From positions 1 through 40,966 of the forward strand of contig JAPLKB010000033.1 in NCBI GenBank assembly GCA_026388275.1: DNA of 40,966 nt, in the 5' to 3' direction. A program made the position numbers and the translations under genes. This DNA is from Pseudomonadota bacterium. GTDB taxonomy: Bacteria > Desulfobacterota > Syntrophorhabdia > Syntrophorhabdales > Syntrophorhabdaceae. Below the pieces are notes generated by a model. It did not search any database. It saw nothing but the letters and a program-made list of their open reading frames with translations, and had not been told where the DNA came from. Position 1 is the stretch's first letter, and each line of letters begins with the position of its first letter. Positions 16,274 to 23,731 of this stretch are shown here, one piece after another.

Positions 16274-17074
16274 ATGGCAACCTTAACCATATCAAGGCAG
16301 CACGGAAGCAGCGGCAGGTATATAGGACAGGAAATAGCACGTGAAATAGGGTATGAATACATTGACAGAGAAAAAATACTTACGGATATCAGAGCAAAGG
16401 GGCAGGATTGGGAAAAATGGGAAAAAGAATTTGCAGAACATAACCCCACCATATGGGAAAGATACGACTGGTCTTTCAGGGGATTTGTGGCGCTGCAGCA
16501 AAGCCTGATATTTGATTATGCATTAAAAGATAATGTTGTAATCATGGGCAGAGGTGCAAACTTTCTCCTTAAGGATGTCCCCTACGTTCTTAGAGTTCGT
16601 TTTGAAGCTCCTCTTGATAAAAGAATCGAGATGGTACAGGAACGTGAGGATATGGACAGCGCTACTGCTAAGTGGATGATAAACAAGCTTGATAAAGAAA
16701 GCAAGGGCTTTATTGGAACAGTATATGGCGCAGACTGGAATGTTCATACATATTATGACATCATATTCAATACGGCTGTCCAATCTGCAGATGTAATTAA
16801 GACATCTCTGAAAGCATCTATTGCTGAAAAAGATCAACTGAAAACAGAAGAAGCAATAAAAACACTTAAGATGAAGGCTGCTGCATTTTATGTAAAAGCC
16901 GGAATATTGACAAATTCAAAATTCTTTGTTCCAACTCTTAACGTGTTCTCGAGCAATGACACAATTGTTATTAAAGGAGTAGTTCATAATCCTAAAGAGT
17001 ATAAAAGTATTGAGGATGAGGCAAGGCGTCTTGCCGGTGACGTACCTTTAAAGTGCGAGCTAAAATACCGCTGA
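16274..17074 (+). CDS. Cytidylate kinase-like protein with C-terminal BON-like domain (paralogue B)
   Basis: A 266-residue paralogue of the protein at 11047. AAGGAGG lies about 10 bases before the ATG. P-loop region TISRQHGSSGRYIGQEIARE, even further from a classic Walker A than paralogue A (GSSGR against GSGGK). The blocks ERYDWSFRGFVALQQS and VVIMGRGANFLLKDVP match paralogue A nearly word for word. The C-terminus FVPTLNV ... IKGVVHNPKEY ... CELKYR is again BON-like. Probably cytoplasmic. It sits 20 bases after terC and is closed by a strong terminator, so TerC and this protein form a two-gene unit. Kinase activity is possible but unproven. A regulatory nucleotide-binding role is an alternative. 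Confidence 0.82.
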   Translation: MATLTISRQHGSSGRYIGQEIAREIGYEYIDREKILTDIRAKGQDWEKWEKEFAEHNPTIWERYDWSFRGFVALQQSLIFDYALKDNVVIMGRGANFLLKDVPYVLRVRFEAPLDKRIEMVQEREDMDSATAKWMINKLDKESKGFIGTVYGADWNVHTYYDIIFNTAVQSADVIKTSLKASIAEKDQLKTEEAIKTLKMKAAAFYVKAGILTNSKFFVPTLNVFSSNDTIVIKGVVHNPKEYKSIEDEARRLAGDVPLKCELKYR

Positions 17075-17103
17075 AAATTTGGATAAAAAAATATGTCAGA
17101 AGC

Positions 17104-17138
17104 ATAACGGCCAGGATTATCCTGGCCGTTATTTTTTT
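17104..17138 (+). terminator. Strong rho-independent terminator after the terC unit
   Basis: A perfect 13-bp stem, ATAACGGCCAGGA (17104-17116) with TCCTGGCCGTTAT (17120-17132), followed by a T run to 17138. It also lies between convergent genes and could serve the regulator gene on the other strand. Confidence 0.92.
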
Positions 17139-17153
17139 AATGTATGTGTTAAA

Positions 17154-17801
17154 CTACAATGATGTAAGCCCTTCCCTTATCGCATATTTTGTCAGTTCGG
17201 CGATACTGTGCATGTTCAGTTTCTCCATAACCTGCTGCCGGTGTGTTTCAATTGTCTTAATACTGATATTCAAATAAACTGCTATCTGTTTGGTTGTTTT
17301 GCCTTCTGCAAGCAGTTGGAGCACCTCCCGTTCCCTTGTAGTTAAAGCCGAAAAAGCCGTAGTTTCATTTGCAGGTATATTGTGAATATATTCCTTTATC
17401 ACCACATCCGTTATCTTCGGGCTTAAATATGGCTGGCCGGACATAACGGTCTGAATTGCCAGTTCAAGTTCTTCGAAGGCGCTATCCTTCAGAAGATATC
17501 CTGATGCCCCCGCTTTCAGCATCTGGAGCACAAACCTTCTGTCCGAATGCATTGAAAGGGCAATGACTCTGATATCCTTTGTTTCTGCGATAATCTGGCG
17601 CGTTGCATCAATGCCGTTCATATCGGGCATACCTATATCCATGATCACAATATCCGGTAAAAGCTTTTTTGCAAGACGTACAGTTGTTAATCCATCCTGT
17701 GCTTCTGCAACAACCTCCATGGCCTTATTCTTTTCAAGCAGTGCATGGAGGCCCTCCCTTATAATTTTATGATCATCTGCCAGAATAATTTTTATACTCA
17801 T
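17154..17801 (-). CDS. LuxR/NarL-family response regulator
   Basis: A 215-residue protein. The receiver domain has the acidic pair D9/D10, phospho-acceptor D55 (IVIMDIGMPDMNG), Ser83 (IALSMHS) and Lys105 (GYLLKD). The output is a LuxR-type helix-turn-helix from about residue 148 (LTTREREVLQLLAEGKTTKQ, then ISIKTIETHRQQVMEKL). It binds DNA as a dimer when phosphorylated. Its partner is very likely the HisKA_3 kinase encoded upstream on the same strand. The two genes are pulled apart by about 440 bases containing an IS3 remnant and repeats. Targets are unknown. Confidence 0.93.
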   Translation of the reverse strand: MSIKIILADDHKIIREGLHALLEKNKAMEVVAEAQDGLTTVRLAKKLLPDIVIMDIGMPDMNGIDATRQIIAETKDIRVIALSMHSDRRFVLQMLKAGASGYLLKDSAFEELELAIQTVMSGQPYLSPKITDVVIKEYIHNIPANETTAFSALTTREREVLQLLAEGKTTKQIAVYLNISIKTIETHRQQVMEKLNMHSIAELTKYAIREGLTSL

Positions 17802-17862
17802 TAAAATCTCCCCTTCTATTAATGGGGCTCACGTCGCCCCCTCCACCAGCAAAGCTGTCGGA

Positions 17863-17969
17863 GCCACCCCTTCTCGCTCAAGAATGAGCTAAGGGGTTGT
17901 TGTAAATTCAATTTTTCCGTCTTCACTATTCACTATATACTATTCACTATTCACTGTTGTGGGGCTCAC
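17863..17969. repeat. 107-base direct repeat, copy 1
   Basis: Nearly identical to 18131-18237. It begins GCCACCCCTTCTCGCTCA, contains a hairpin (CCCCTT/AAGGGG outside, GCTCA/TGAGC inside), then a low-complexity run of TTCACTA/TATACTA heptamers, and ends GGGGCTCAC. The last nine bases occur a third time at 17824-17832. Confidence 0.88.
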
Positions 17970-18130
17970 TGACCCCTGATGTCAATAGTGGACACCAATC
18001 ATATTCATGCTGCCTTCCTTCCTGCATAAAATTGCCGTTCATAAACAACGGGGGATAAATATCCAAGCCTTTTCTGCCGACGTTGCCGATTATAAAAGAC
18101 CTCAATGTCGACCCGCAAGCGGGTACCCCG
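17970..18130 (-). mobile_element. Truncated IS3-family element: right end and transposase tail
   Basis: On the minus strand 18112-18005 reads VDIEVFYNRQRRQKRLGYLS, then PVVYERQFYAGRKAA and a stop. This is the C-terminal end of an IS3-family OrfB transposase. After the stop comes the element tip, ending TGTCCACTATTGACATCAGG then GGTCA at 17970, a plausible terminal inverted repeat. The catalytic DDE core and the left end are missing. The remnant fits exactly between the two 107-base repeats. Confidence 0.8.
18005..18112 (-). pseudogene. C-terminal fragment of IS3-family transposase OrfB
   Basis: About 35 codons ending in TGA at 18005-18007. The YNRQRRxKRLGYLSPVxYE pattern is diagnostic of IS3-group integrases. 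Nothing of the upstream catalytic domain remains before the repeat copy at 18131. Confidence 0.8.
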
Positions 18131-18237
18131 GCCACCCCTTCTCGCTCAAGAATGAGCTAAGGGGTTGTTGTAAATTCAATCTTTCCGTCTTCACTATTCA
18201 CTATATACTATATACTATTCACTGTTGTGGGGCTCAC
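18131..18237. repeat. 107-base direct repeat, copy 2
   Basis: Same length and nearly the same sequence as 17863-17969. Differences seen are a T/C in the TCAATTTTT segment and one heptamer (TATACTA for TTCACTA). It ends 3 bases before the histidine kinase stop codon. Confidence 0.88.
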
Positions 18238-18240
18238 ATA

Positions 18241-19971
18241 TTAATGTTTTAGCGGTGCATATAGAATTACCCTTGTTCCACGATTTTTTTGCGACCTGAT
18301 TTCCATCTGACCTTCAAGATGGTGCAACCGTTCGCGGATACTGAAAAGTCCGAATCCCTTATTTTCATCAAAATAAAAATTCATCTTTGCAGCGTTAAAC
18401 CCGACACCGTTATCTGCAACATGAATAGATATATTGCTTTCTATTTTCCGCACAGTTACCTTTACTGTCCGTGCATGGGCATGTTTCGCAACATTTGCCA
18501 GAAGCTCTCGTACTGCCGTAAAAAGAAAAATACGTATCTCATCATTGACAGGTTTGAACTGATTATCGTTTTCAAACTCATAGTCAATTTTATGCTGTTC
18601 GTGAATCTGCTCTGTCAGCCATTCAAGCGCTGCCTCAAGACCGAGATCATAAAGGATTGGCGGGCTCAGTTCAAAAGTCAATGAACGGGTATAACGGATT
18701 GCCTGCTCAATATGTTCCCTGACTTCATTTAATTTTTCGATTAACGTGTTTGCTGTTTCATATTTCAGTAATGCGCCCAGCTTAATCTTGGAAACAGCGA
18801 GTACCTGACCGATATGATCATGGAGCATGTTAGCTATGCGCCGCCTCTCTTTCTCCTCTGTCAGCGAGAGGTCTGATGCCAGAGATCTGAGCTGCTTCTG
18901 GTAAGAGTGTATTTTTTCTTCAGCTTTTTTCTGCTCGCTTATGTCCTCTACGGTTCCCTCATAATACAGGACTGCGCCGTCCGCTCCCCTTATTGCCTTG
19001 GCATTCTCTCGCATAAAAACTACTGAATTTCCGCGCCTACTCCATTTTACCTCAAATCCTCTTACCCTTTCCTCTTTTTCAAGGCGCTTTTTGAGCCTCT
19101 TTTTAAGGTATGTAGGTTCGTAATCCCCTTTTTTCAATTGACTCGATGCCATTTCATTAAATGAGTTGTACCCGAGCATTCTGATCAGAGTGGGATTGGC
19201 CATCAGAATCCTTCCATCAGGATTTGTCCGGTAAATACCTATTGGAGAATTTTCAAAAAGATTCCTGTAGCGCTCCGCACCTTTGCGAAGCATCTCCTCG
19301 ATGCGTTTACGCCTGTTCAGCTCCAGAGTAAGACGTTCGTTTGTATCCAGCAATTCTGCTGTCCGTTCTTTTACCCTTTGTTCTAACTCGTCTTTAGCCT
19401 TCTGCAGCGCCTCCTCAACCTGTTTATGTTTCGTGATATCATTGTTTATCTCCATTATAGCTATTGGATCGCCTTTATTATTTCTCTTTAGAGCCCATCT
19501 ACTTCCTACAGCTATTCGCACACTGTCGCGCCTTGTATGGATAAGCTCACCATCCCAACGTCCATTAACGAATACATCTGCCTTAATCTCTTCAAACGGT
19601 TTGGAAAATTCTGTACGCAGGAGCGTATGTATATTTTTTCCTATGGCTTCTTCCTTTGTCCACCCGTAACGTTCTACCGCCCCGTTGTTCCAGAATGTAA
19701 TCATTCCATCAAGATCACCTACGATGATTGCATCTTCTGCAATTTCAAGAAGTTCTGCCTGGTCTCTCAGTTTATCCGACTGTTTCTGTAATTCTTCTTT
19801 TGCATGTTTTTGAGAAGATTGCTTCATTAAACGCCGGCATTGTTTCTCACTTTCCTTTAGAACCTTTTGAATATACTTTAATTTTGGCTGCAAACGTTCA
19901 AGCCGGGCAACTTTATTCCGCAACATAATAAGTTCTTTTTCCATACTGTTGCAGCTTTCTTTTTTATTCAT
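18241..19971 (-). CDS. Cytoplasmic PAS sensor histidine kinase (HisKA_3 / NarX-UhpB type)
   Basis: About 576 residues from the ATG at 19971, chosen because GGAG lies 6 bases upstream; an ATG at 19983 and a TTG at 19986 are alternatives. An N-terminal coiled coil is followed by one PAS domain (LEIAEDAIIVGDLDG ... FWNNGAVERYGWTKEEAIG), a coiled coil with ERTAEL, a second PAS (FENSPIGIYRTNPDG ... ANPTLIRMLGY), the dimerisation box with phospho-His (ERRRIANMLHDHIGQVLA) and the ATPase domain (RELLANVAKHAHA, VADNGVGF, GFGLFSIRERL). There are no membrane segments, so it should sense a cytoplasmic signal. It pairs with the LuxR-type regulator at 17154. Confidence 0.92.
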   Translation of the reverse strand: MNKKESCNSMEKELIMLRNKVARLERLQPKLKYIQKVLKESEKQCRRLMKQSSQKHAKEELQKQSDKLRDQAELLEIAEDAIIVGDLDGMITFWNNGAVERYGWTKEEAIGKNIHTLLRTEFSKPFEEIKADVFVNGRWDGELIHTRRDSVRIAVGSRWALKRNNKGDPIAIMEINNDITKHKQVEEALQKAKDELEQRVKERTAELLDTNERLTLELNRRKRIEEMLRKGAERYRNLFENSPIGIYRTNPDGRILMANPTLIRMLGYNSFNEMASSQLKKGDYEPTYLKKRLKKRLEKEERVRGFEVKWSRRGNSVVFMRENAKAIRGADGAVLYYEGTVEDISEQKKAEEKIHSYQKQLRSLASDLSLTEEKERRRIANMLHDHIGQVLAVSKIKLGALLKYETANTLIEKLNEVREHIEQAIRYTRSLTFELSPPILYDLGLEAALEWLTEQIHEQHKIDYEFENDNQFKPVNDEIRIFLFTAVRELLANVAKHAHARTVKVTVRKIESNISIHVADNGVGFNAAKMNFYFDENKGFGLFSIRERLHHLEGQMEIRSQKNRGTRVILYAPLKH

Positions 19972-20000
19972 CCGTTTCTCCATCAAATAACCTGTGATAA

Positions 20001-20028
20001 TTTATAATATGTCCGGTCTGATTGTCTA
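20001..20028 (-). promoter_or_regulatory. Candidate promoter of the histidine kinase gene
   Basis: On the minus strand TAGACA (20028-20023), 16 bases, TATAAA (20006-20001). It is a moderate match about 30 bases before the chosen start. Confidence 0.4.
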
Positions 20029-20068
20029 TAGATTAAGAAAATAACTTTAGTTTGAAGCTATTCTGCCA

Positions 20069-20096
20069 TTGACAAAAAGCAGGGGCAAAGTATAAA
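20069..20096 (+). promoter_or_regulatory. Candidate promoter of ispG
   Basis: TTGACA (20069-20074), 16 bases, TATAAA (20091-20096), followed by an AT-rich leader of about 70 bases to the ATG at 20173. Confidence 0.6.
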
Positions 20097-20172
20097 ATTG
20101 GACAAGCATTTAAAAAATAAAATAAATAAATGACTATCGGGTAAGATCATTAACTTATCGGCAGGGACAAAG

Positions 20173-21231
20173 ATGAAAAGGAAATTAACGAAAAAAATTA
20201 GTATTGGTAAAGTTCCTATTGGCGGCAATAGCCCGATAATTGTTCAATCAATGCTCAAAACTCATCCCGAAAACCCGCAGGAAACATTAGACCAGGCAAT
20301 GGCTCTCAAAAAAGCCGGATGTGAGCTGATAAGGATAGCATTACCACAGGAAGATACATGTAATATTATTCCTTTTCTAAAAAGAGAGATAGATACGCCC
20401 CTGATAGGAGATATTCACTTTAATTATAAGATTGCAATAAAAGCGATGGAACTCGGTATTGACGCAATACGCATAAATCCTGGAACAATCAATAACGTGC
20501 GAAAGGTAAAAGAGATTGTCCTTGTTGCAAAAGAAACAAAAACACCGATACGTATCGGTCTGAATACCGGCTCAATTGAGAAAAGAATACTTAAGAAATA
20601 CTCCAGACCATGTGCAGATGCAATGGTTGAAAGTGCGCTTTATTATGTAAAATTCTTTGAAGATCTTGGTTGGAGGGAGCTGAAGGTATCCCTGAAGGCT
20701 TCAGACATATACCAGACGATTGATGCATATAAAAAATTTTCAGAACAGTCGGATTACCCTCTTCACGTCGGTATCACAGAAGCCGGTCCAATATTCTCAG
20801 GCGCTATAAAATCTGCCATAGGCATAGGTATATTACTATATGAAGGCATAGGAGATACTATCAGAGTTTCCCTCACAGGGAACCCTGTTTATGAGGTTAC
20901 CGCTGCATATCATATTCTCAGGGACCTCGGCCTTAGAAAAAGGGGCATTAACATCATATCGTGCCCTACCTGTGGAAGGTGTAAAACCAGTATATTCGAT
21001 ATTGTGGCAGATTTCGAAAAAGAAGTTGACCATTTTGAGACAAATCTGAATGTAGCCATCATGGGCTGTGAAGTTAACGGACCGGGAGAGGCAAAAGAAG
21101 CTGATATCGGCATAGCATTCGGCGCCAATAAAGCTGTTCTGTTTTCCAGGGGGGTTATTATTAAAACAGGTATACCAAAAGAAATGGCAAAGAACATCCT
21201 CAAGGAAGAAATTTATAATATGACATCATAA
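20173..21231 (+). CDS. ispG: 4-hydroxy-3-methylbut-2-enyl diphosphate synthase (MEP pathway)
   Basis: A 352-residue IspG/GcpE of normal bacterial length. The enzyme reduces methylerythritol cyclodiphosphate to HMBPP with a 4Fe-4S cluster. The N-terminal TIM-barrel-like part has VQSMLKTHPENPQETLDQ and IRINPGTI. The cluster ligands are visible as Cys264 and Cys267 (SCPTCGRC) and Cys299 (MGCEVNGPGEAKEADIG), with the catalytic Glu306 in NGPGE. Ribosome site is weak (CAGGGAC). It shows the organism makes isoprenoids by the MEP route. Monocistronic from its own promoter; the next gene is convergent. Confidence 0.96.
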   Translation: MKRKLTKKISIGKVPIGGNSPIIVQSMLKTHPENPQETLDQAMALKKAGCELIRIALPQEDTCNIIPFLKREIDTPLIGDIHFNYKIAIKAMELGIDAIRINPGTINNVRKVKEIVLVAKETKTPIRIGLNTGSIEKRILKKYSRPCADAMVESALYYVKFFEDLGWRELKVSLKASDIYQTIDAYKKFSEQSDYPLHVGITEAGPIFSGAIKSAIGIGILLYEGIGDTIRVSLTGNPVYEVTAAYHILRDLGLRKRGINIISCPTCGRCKTSIFDIVADFEKEVDHFETNLNVAIMGCEVNGPGEAKEADIGIAFGANKAVLFSRGVIIKTGIPKEMAKNILKEEIYNMTS

Positions 21232-21262
21232 ATGCTGCCTGCCTTACAACCCCTTATCGGGT

Positions 21263-21619
21263 TTATGCCCTGCCGTAATCATCTTCAACCCTCACAATAT
21301 CATCCTCCCCAAAATATTCTCCTCTTTGAACTTCAATAAACACAAGCATTTCCTTCCCGACATTCTCAATCCTGTGAAGGGCCTCTTTATTTATACGAAT
21401 GCAATCACCGGCTGCTAAAGGATAATCTGTTCCATCTATTGTTACCCTACCCTCACCTCTTACAGCCTGCCAGTGCTCTTCCCGTTTAGAATGCTTCTGG
21501 TAGCTAAGCCTTTTTCCCGGAAACACATCTATTCTTTTTACCTTGAAATCCACCTCATCCTGAATTACAAACCATCTCCCCCAAGGCGGCGTACCTTTTT
21601 GCCCGGCATCAATTTCCAT
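21263..21619 (-). CDS. Cupin of the mannose-6-phosphate isomerase type II family
   Basis: A 118-residue stand-alone cupin. AGGAG lies 7 bases before the ATG. The core reads GKRLSYQKHSKREEHW, with metal ligands expected at Q41, H43, E48 and H82, followed by GEGRVTIDG, PLAAGD and LHRIENVG. In larger proteins this domain is fused to a mannose-1-phosphate guanylyltransferase; here only the isomerase-type domain is present. It probably interconverts fructose- and mannose-6-phosphate for GDP-mannose or surface polysaccharide synthesis, but other sugar-phosphate substrates are possible. It converges with ispG. Confidence 0.87.
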   Translation of the reverse strand: MEIDAGQKGTPPWGRWFVIQDEVDFKVKRIDVFPGKRLSYQKHSKREEHWQAVRGEGRVTIDGTDYPLAAGDCIRINKEALHRIENVGKEMLVFIEVQRGEYFGEDDIVRVEDDYGRA

Positions 21620-21743
21620 TAATATCTCCTATAGCTGTATTATTTGAGTCTGTTACCATTTTTATACTTCTTCATGCTCATATAGTCAACTGACTTTACC
21701 GCAGGCAACGGCAGTTTTATAAAGCATTATTAGCAAGACCTGA

Positions 21744-21772
21744 TTGAGTACCGGAAAAAAATATTGTATAGT
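21744..21772 (+). promoter_or_regulatory. Promoter of selB, giving an almost leaderless mRNA
   Basis: TTGAGT (21744-21749), 17 bases, TATAGT (21767-21772). The predicted start is near 21779, only about 7 bases before the ATG at 21786, and no Shine-Dalgarno is visible. An in-frame upstream start at 21744 would fall inside the -35 box and is rejected. Confidence 0.55.
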
Positions 21773-21785
21773 TAGAGTACTAATT

Positions 21786-23681
21786 ATGAAAAAAATAGTA
21801 ATCGGCACAGCCGGACACATAGATCACGGTAAAACATCCCTTATTAAAGCTATTACAGGCATCGACTGCGACAGGCTGAAGGAGGAAAAAGACAGAGGAA
21901 TTACAACTGAACTCGGCTTTGCACATTACAAGTTCGGTAATGATTTGCTCCTCGGCATAGTAGACGTACCGGGACATGAAAAGTTTATCAGACACATGGT
22001 CGCCGGTGCATGGGGTATTGATATGGTGCTTCTAATAGTTGCGGCTGATGAAGGAGTAATGCCCCAGACAAGAGAACATATAGATATATGCGAACTTCTC
22101 GGGCTATCAAAAGGCATCGTCGTGATTACCAAGAAAGACCTTGTTGATGATGATATGGTGGAGCTTGTTACCGAAGACGTACAGGATCTTCTCAAAGGGA
22201 GACTCCTTGAAGGCGCAACTATTATACCCGTATCTTCAACTACAGGTGAAAACCTTGAACAGTTGATGAAAACAATCAAAGAGATTGCTGCTGAGATACA
22301 GGAAAGGTCCGGCATGGGTATATTCAGATTGCCTGTGGACAGGGTTTTTACATTAAAAGGACTCGGCACAATAGTAACAGGGACATGCATTTCCGGCTCT
22401 ATAAAAACAGGTGAAGAAATTGAAATATATCCTCTCAACAAACGGGCAAAAATAAGGAATATTCAGACATACCATGAAGATACGGCAGAGGCAATTGCAG
22501 GTGAAAGGGTTGCCTTAAATCTGCAGGGCGTTGAAAAACAGGATATAGAAAGAGGAACCATCATAGGCAGGCCTGGTACTTTAATATTATCCAACAGGAT
22601 AGATGTGGCATTAAAATATTTGAAGCTTCCCTTTAAACCCATAAAAAACGACTCAATTTTAAGGTTTCATATAGCCACAACCCAGGAAGAAGGCAGATTG
22701 ATTTTATTCGGCAAAGACACTATAGAACCAGGGGAGGAGTTGTTCGCCCAGTTTGTCTTTTCAAACCCTGTTGTTGCATTGCCTGACGACAGATTTATTA
22801 TCCGCGGATCATACATGGTTCAAACCATAGGCGGCGGGAAAATTCTTGATATTACACCGACAAAACATAAAAGAAAAACCATAGAACTAGACTCCATATA
22901 CAACCTTTTGAAAGAAGGCACTTATGATGACAAAGCCGAATATCATATATTAAAAGGCGGATACAAAGGCATTGATAAGACATTACTTCCCGTACTCATA
23001 GGCAAAGATGCATTGTATGCATTAAAACTGGTGGATACGTTAATACAGCAAAGCAAGATAAAGCTTATTGGAAAAACAATAGTACATATGGACTATTTCA
23101 CAGTTTACAAAAAAACCCTTAAACAATTGCTGGCTGATTTCCACGAAAAAAACCCTTTAAAAATAGGCATATCAAAAGAAGAACTCCGCATGAGACTGCC
23201 TGCTGTTGAGCCCCTGATATTTCAAACAGCCCTGGATGAATGCATCAATGAAGGCGCGGTAGAAACCGAAAAAGATAAGGTAAGGGCAAAAAGCGCAGAA
23301 AAATCAATTGATAAAGACATTGAACTCCTTGAAAACAACATATTAAATACGCTCTTTAGCGCAGGCGCTACCCCCCCCACACTAAAAGAGCTCTCTTTGG
23401 AATTCAAAAAAAGCGAAAATCAGATAAAAGACATAATCGAAAAATTGATATATAAAGGCAAAGTAATAAAATTAAAAGGAGATATCTGTTTTCACCATGA
23501 CATCATGGACAGTATAAAAGAAAAGGTGGTCATGCATTTAAAAGAAAAAAAAGAGATGACACCAATAGACTTCAGATCATTTTTTGACATATCAAGAAAA
23601 TATATGATTCCCATACTTGAATATCTCGATGAAATTAAACTGACAATCAGAGTTGGGGATAAAAGGGTTTTAAGGAACTAA
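21786..23681 (+). CDS. selB: Selenocysteine-specific translation elongation factor
   Basis: About 631 residues, the usual SelB length. The GTPase domain starts MKKIVIGTAGHIDHGKTSL (G1), with GITTELGFAH, DVPGHEKFIRHMVAG (G3) and TKKD (G4). EF-Tu-like domains II/III follow (RVFTLKGLGTIVTGT). The C-terminal 250 residues hold the winged-helix repeats that read the SECIS hairpin (SAEKSIDKDIELLENNIL, TPPTLKELSLEF, TPIDFRSFFDISRKYMIPIL). It delivers selenocysteyl-tRNA to UGA codons, so the organism makes selenoproteins. No selA, selD or tRNA-Sec is in the window. Confidence 0.96.
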   Translation: MKKIVIGTAGHIDHGKTSLIKAITGIDCDRLKEEKDRGITTELGFAHYKFGNDLLLGIVDVPGHEKFIRHMVAGAWGIDMVLLIVAADEGVMPQTREHIDICELLGLSKGIVVITKKDLVDDDMVELVTEDVQDLLKGRLLEGATIIPVSSTTGENLEQLMKTIKEIAAEIQERSGMGIFRLPVDRVFTLKGLGTIVTGTCISGSIKTGEEIEIYPLNKRAKIRNIQTYHEDTAEAIAGERVALNLQGVEKQDIERGTIIGRPGTLILSNRIDVALKYLKLPFKPIKNDSILRFHIATTQEEGRLILFGKDTIEPGEELFAQFVFSNPVVALPDDRFIIRGSYMVQTIGGGKILDITPTKHKRKTIELDSIYNLLKEGTYDDKAEYHILKGGYKGIDKTLLPVLIGKDALYALKLVDTLIQQSKIKLIGKTIVHMDYFTVYKKTLKQLLADFHEKNPLKIGISKEELRMRLPAVEPLIFQTALDECINEGAVETEKDKVRAKSAEKSIDKDIELLENNILNTLFSAGATPPTLKELSLEFKKSENQIKDIIEKLIYKGKVIKLKGDICFHHDIMDSIKEKVVMHLKEKKEMTPIDFRSFFDISRKYMIPILEYLDEIKLTIRVGDKRVLRN

Positions 23682-23708
23682 GCGGTAGCCGGCCGAAACT
23701 GGTAGCTG

Positions 23709-23728
23709 CCCTCGGGTCTGCCCGTGGG
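23709..23728. terminator. Hairpin between convergent selB and ATPase genes
   Basis: CCC-T-CGGG (23709-23716) pairs with CCCG-T-GGG (23721-23728) around loop TCTG, with one T-T mismatch. It is GC-rich but has no T run on either side, so termination is only possible. Confidence 0.35.
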
Positions 23729-23731
23729 AAT

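Noticed and set aside
17947-18135. 62-codon minus-strand open frame
   Set aside because: It is a shadow: another minus-strand frame over the same bases reads as the IS3 transposase tail, and this one crosses into the repeat.
17895-18237. CRISPR array suggested by the heptamer runs and paired repeats
   Set aside because: The units are 7 bases long without spacers, the larger repeat occurs only twice, and no cas genes are near.
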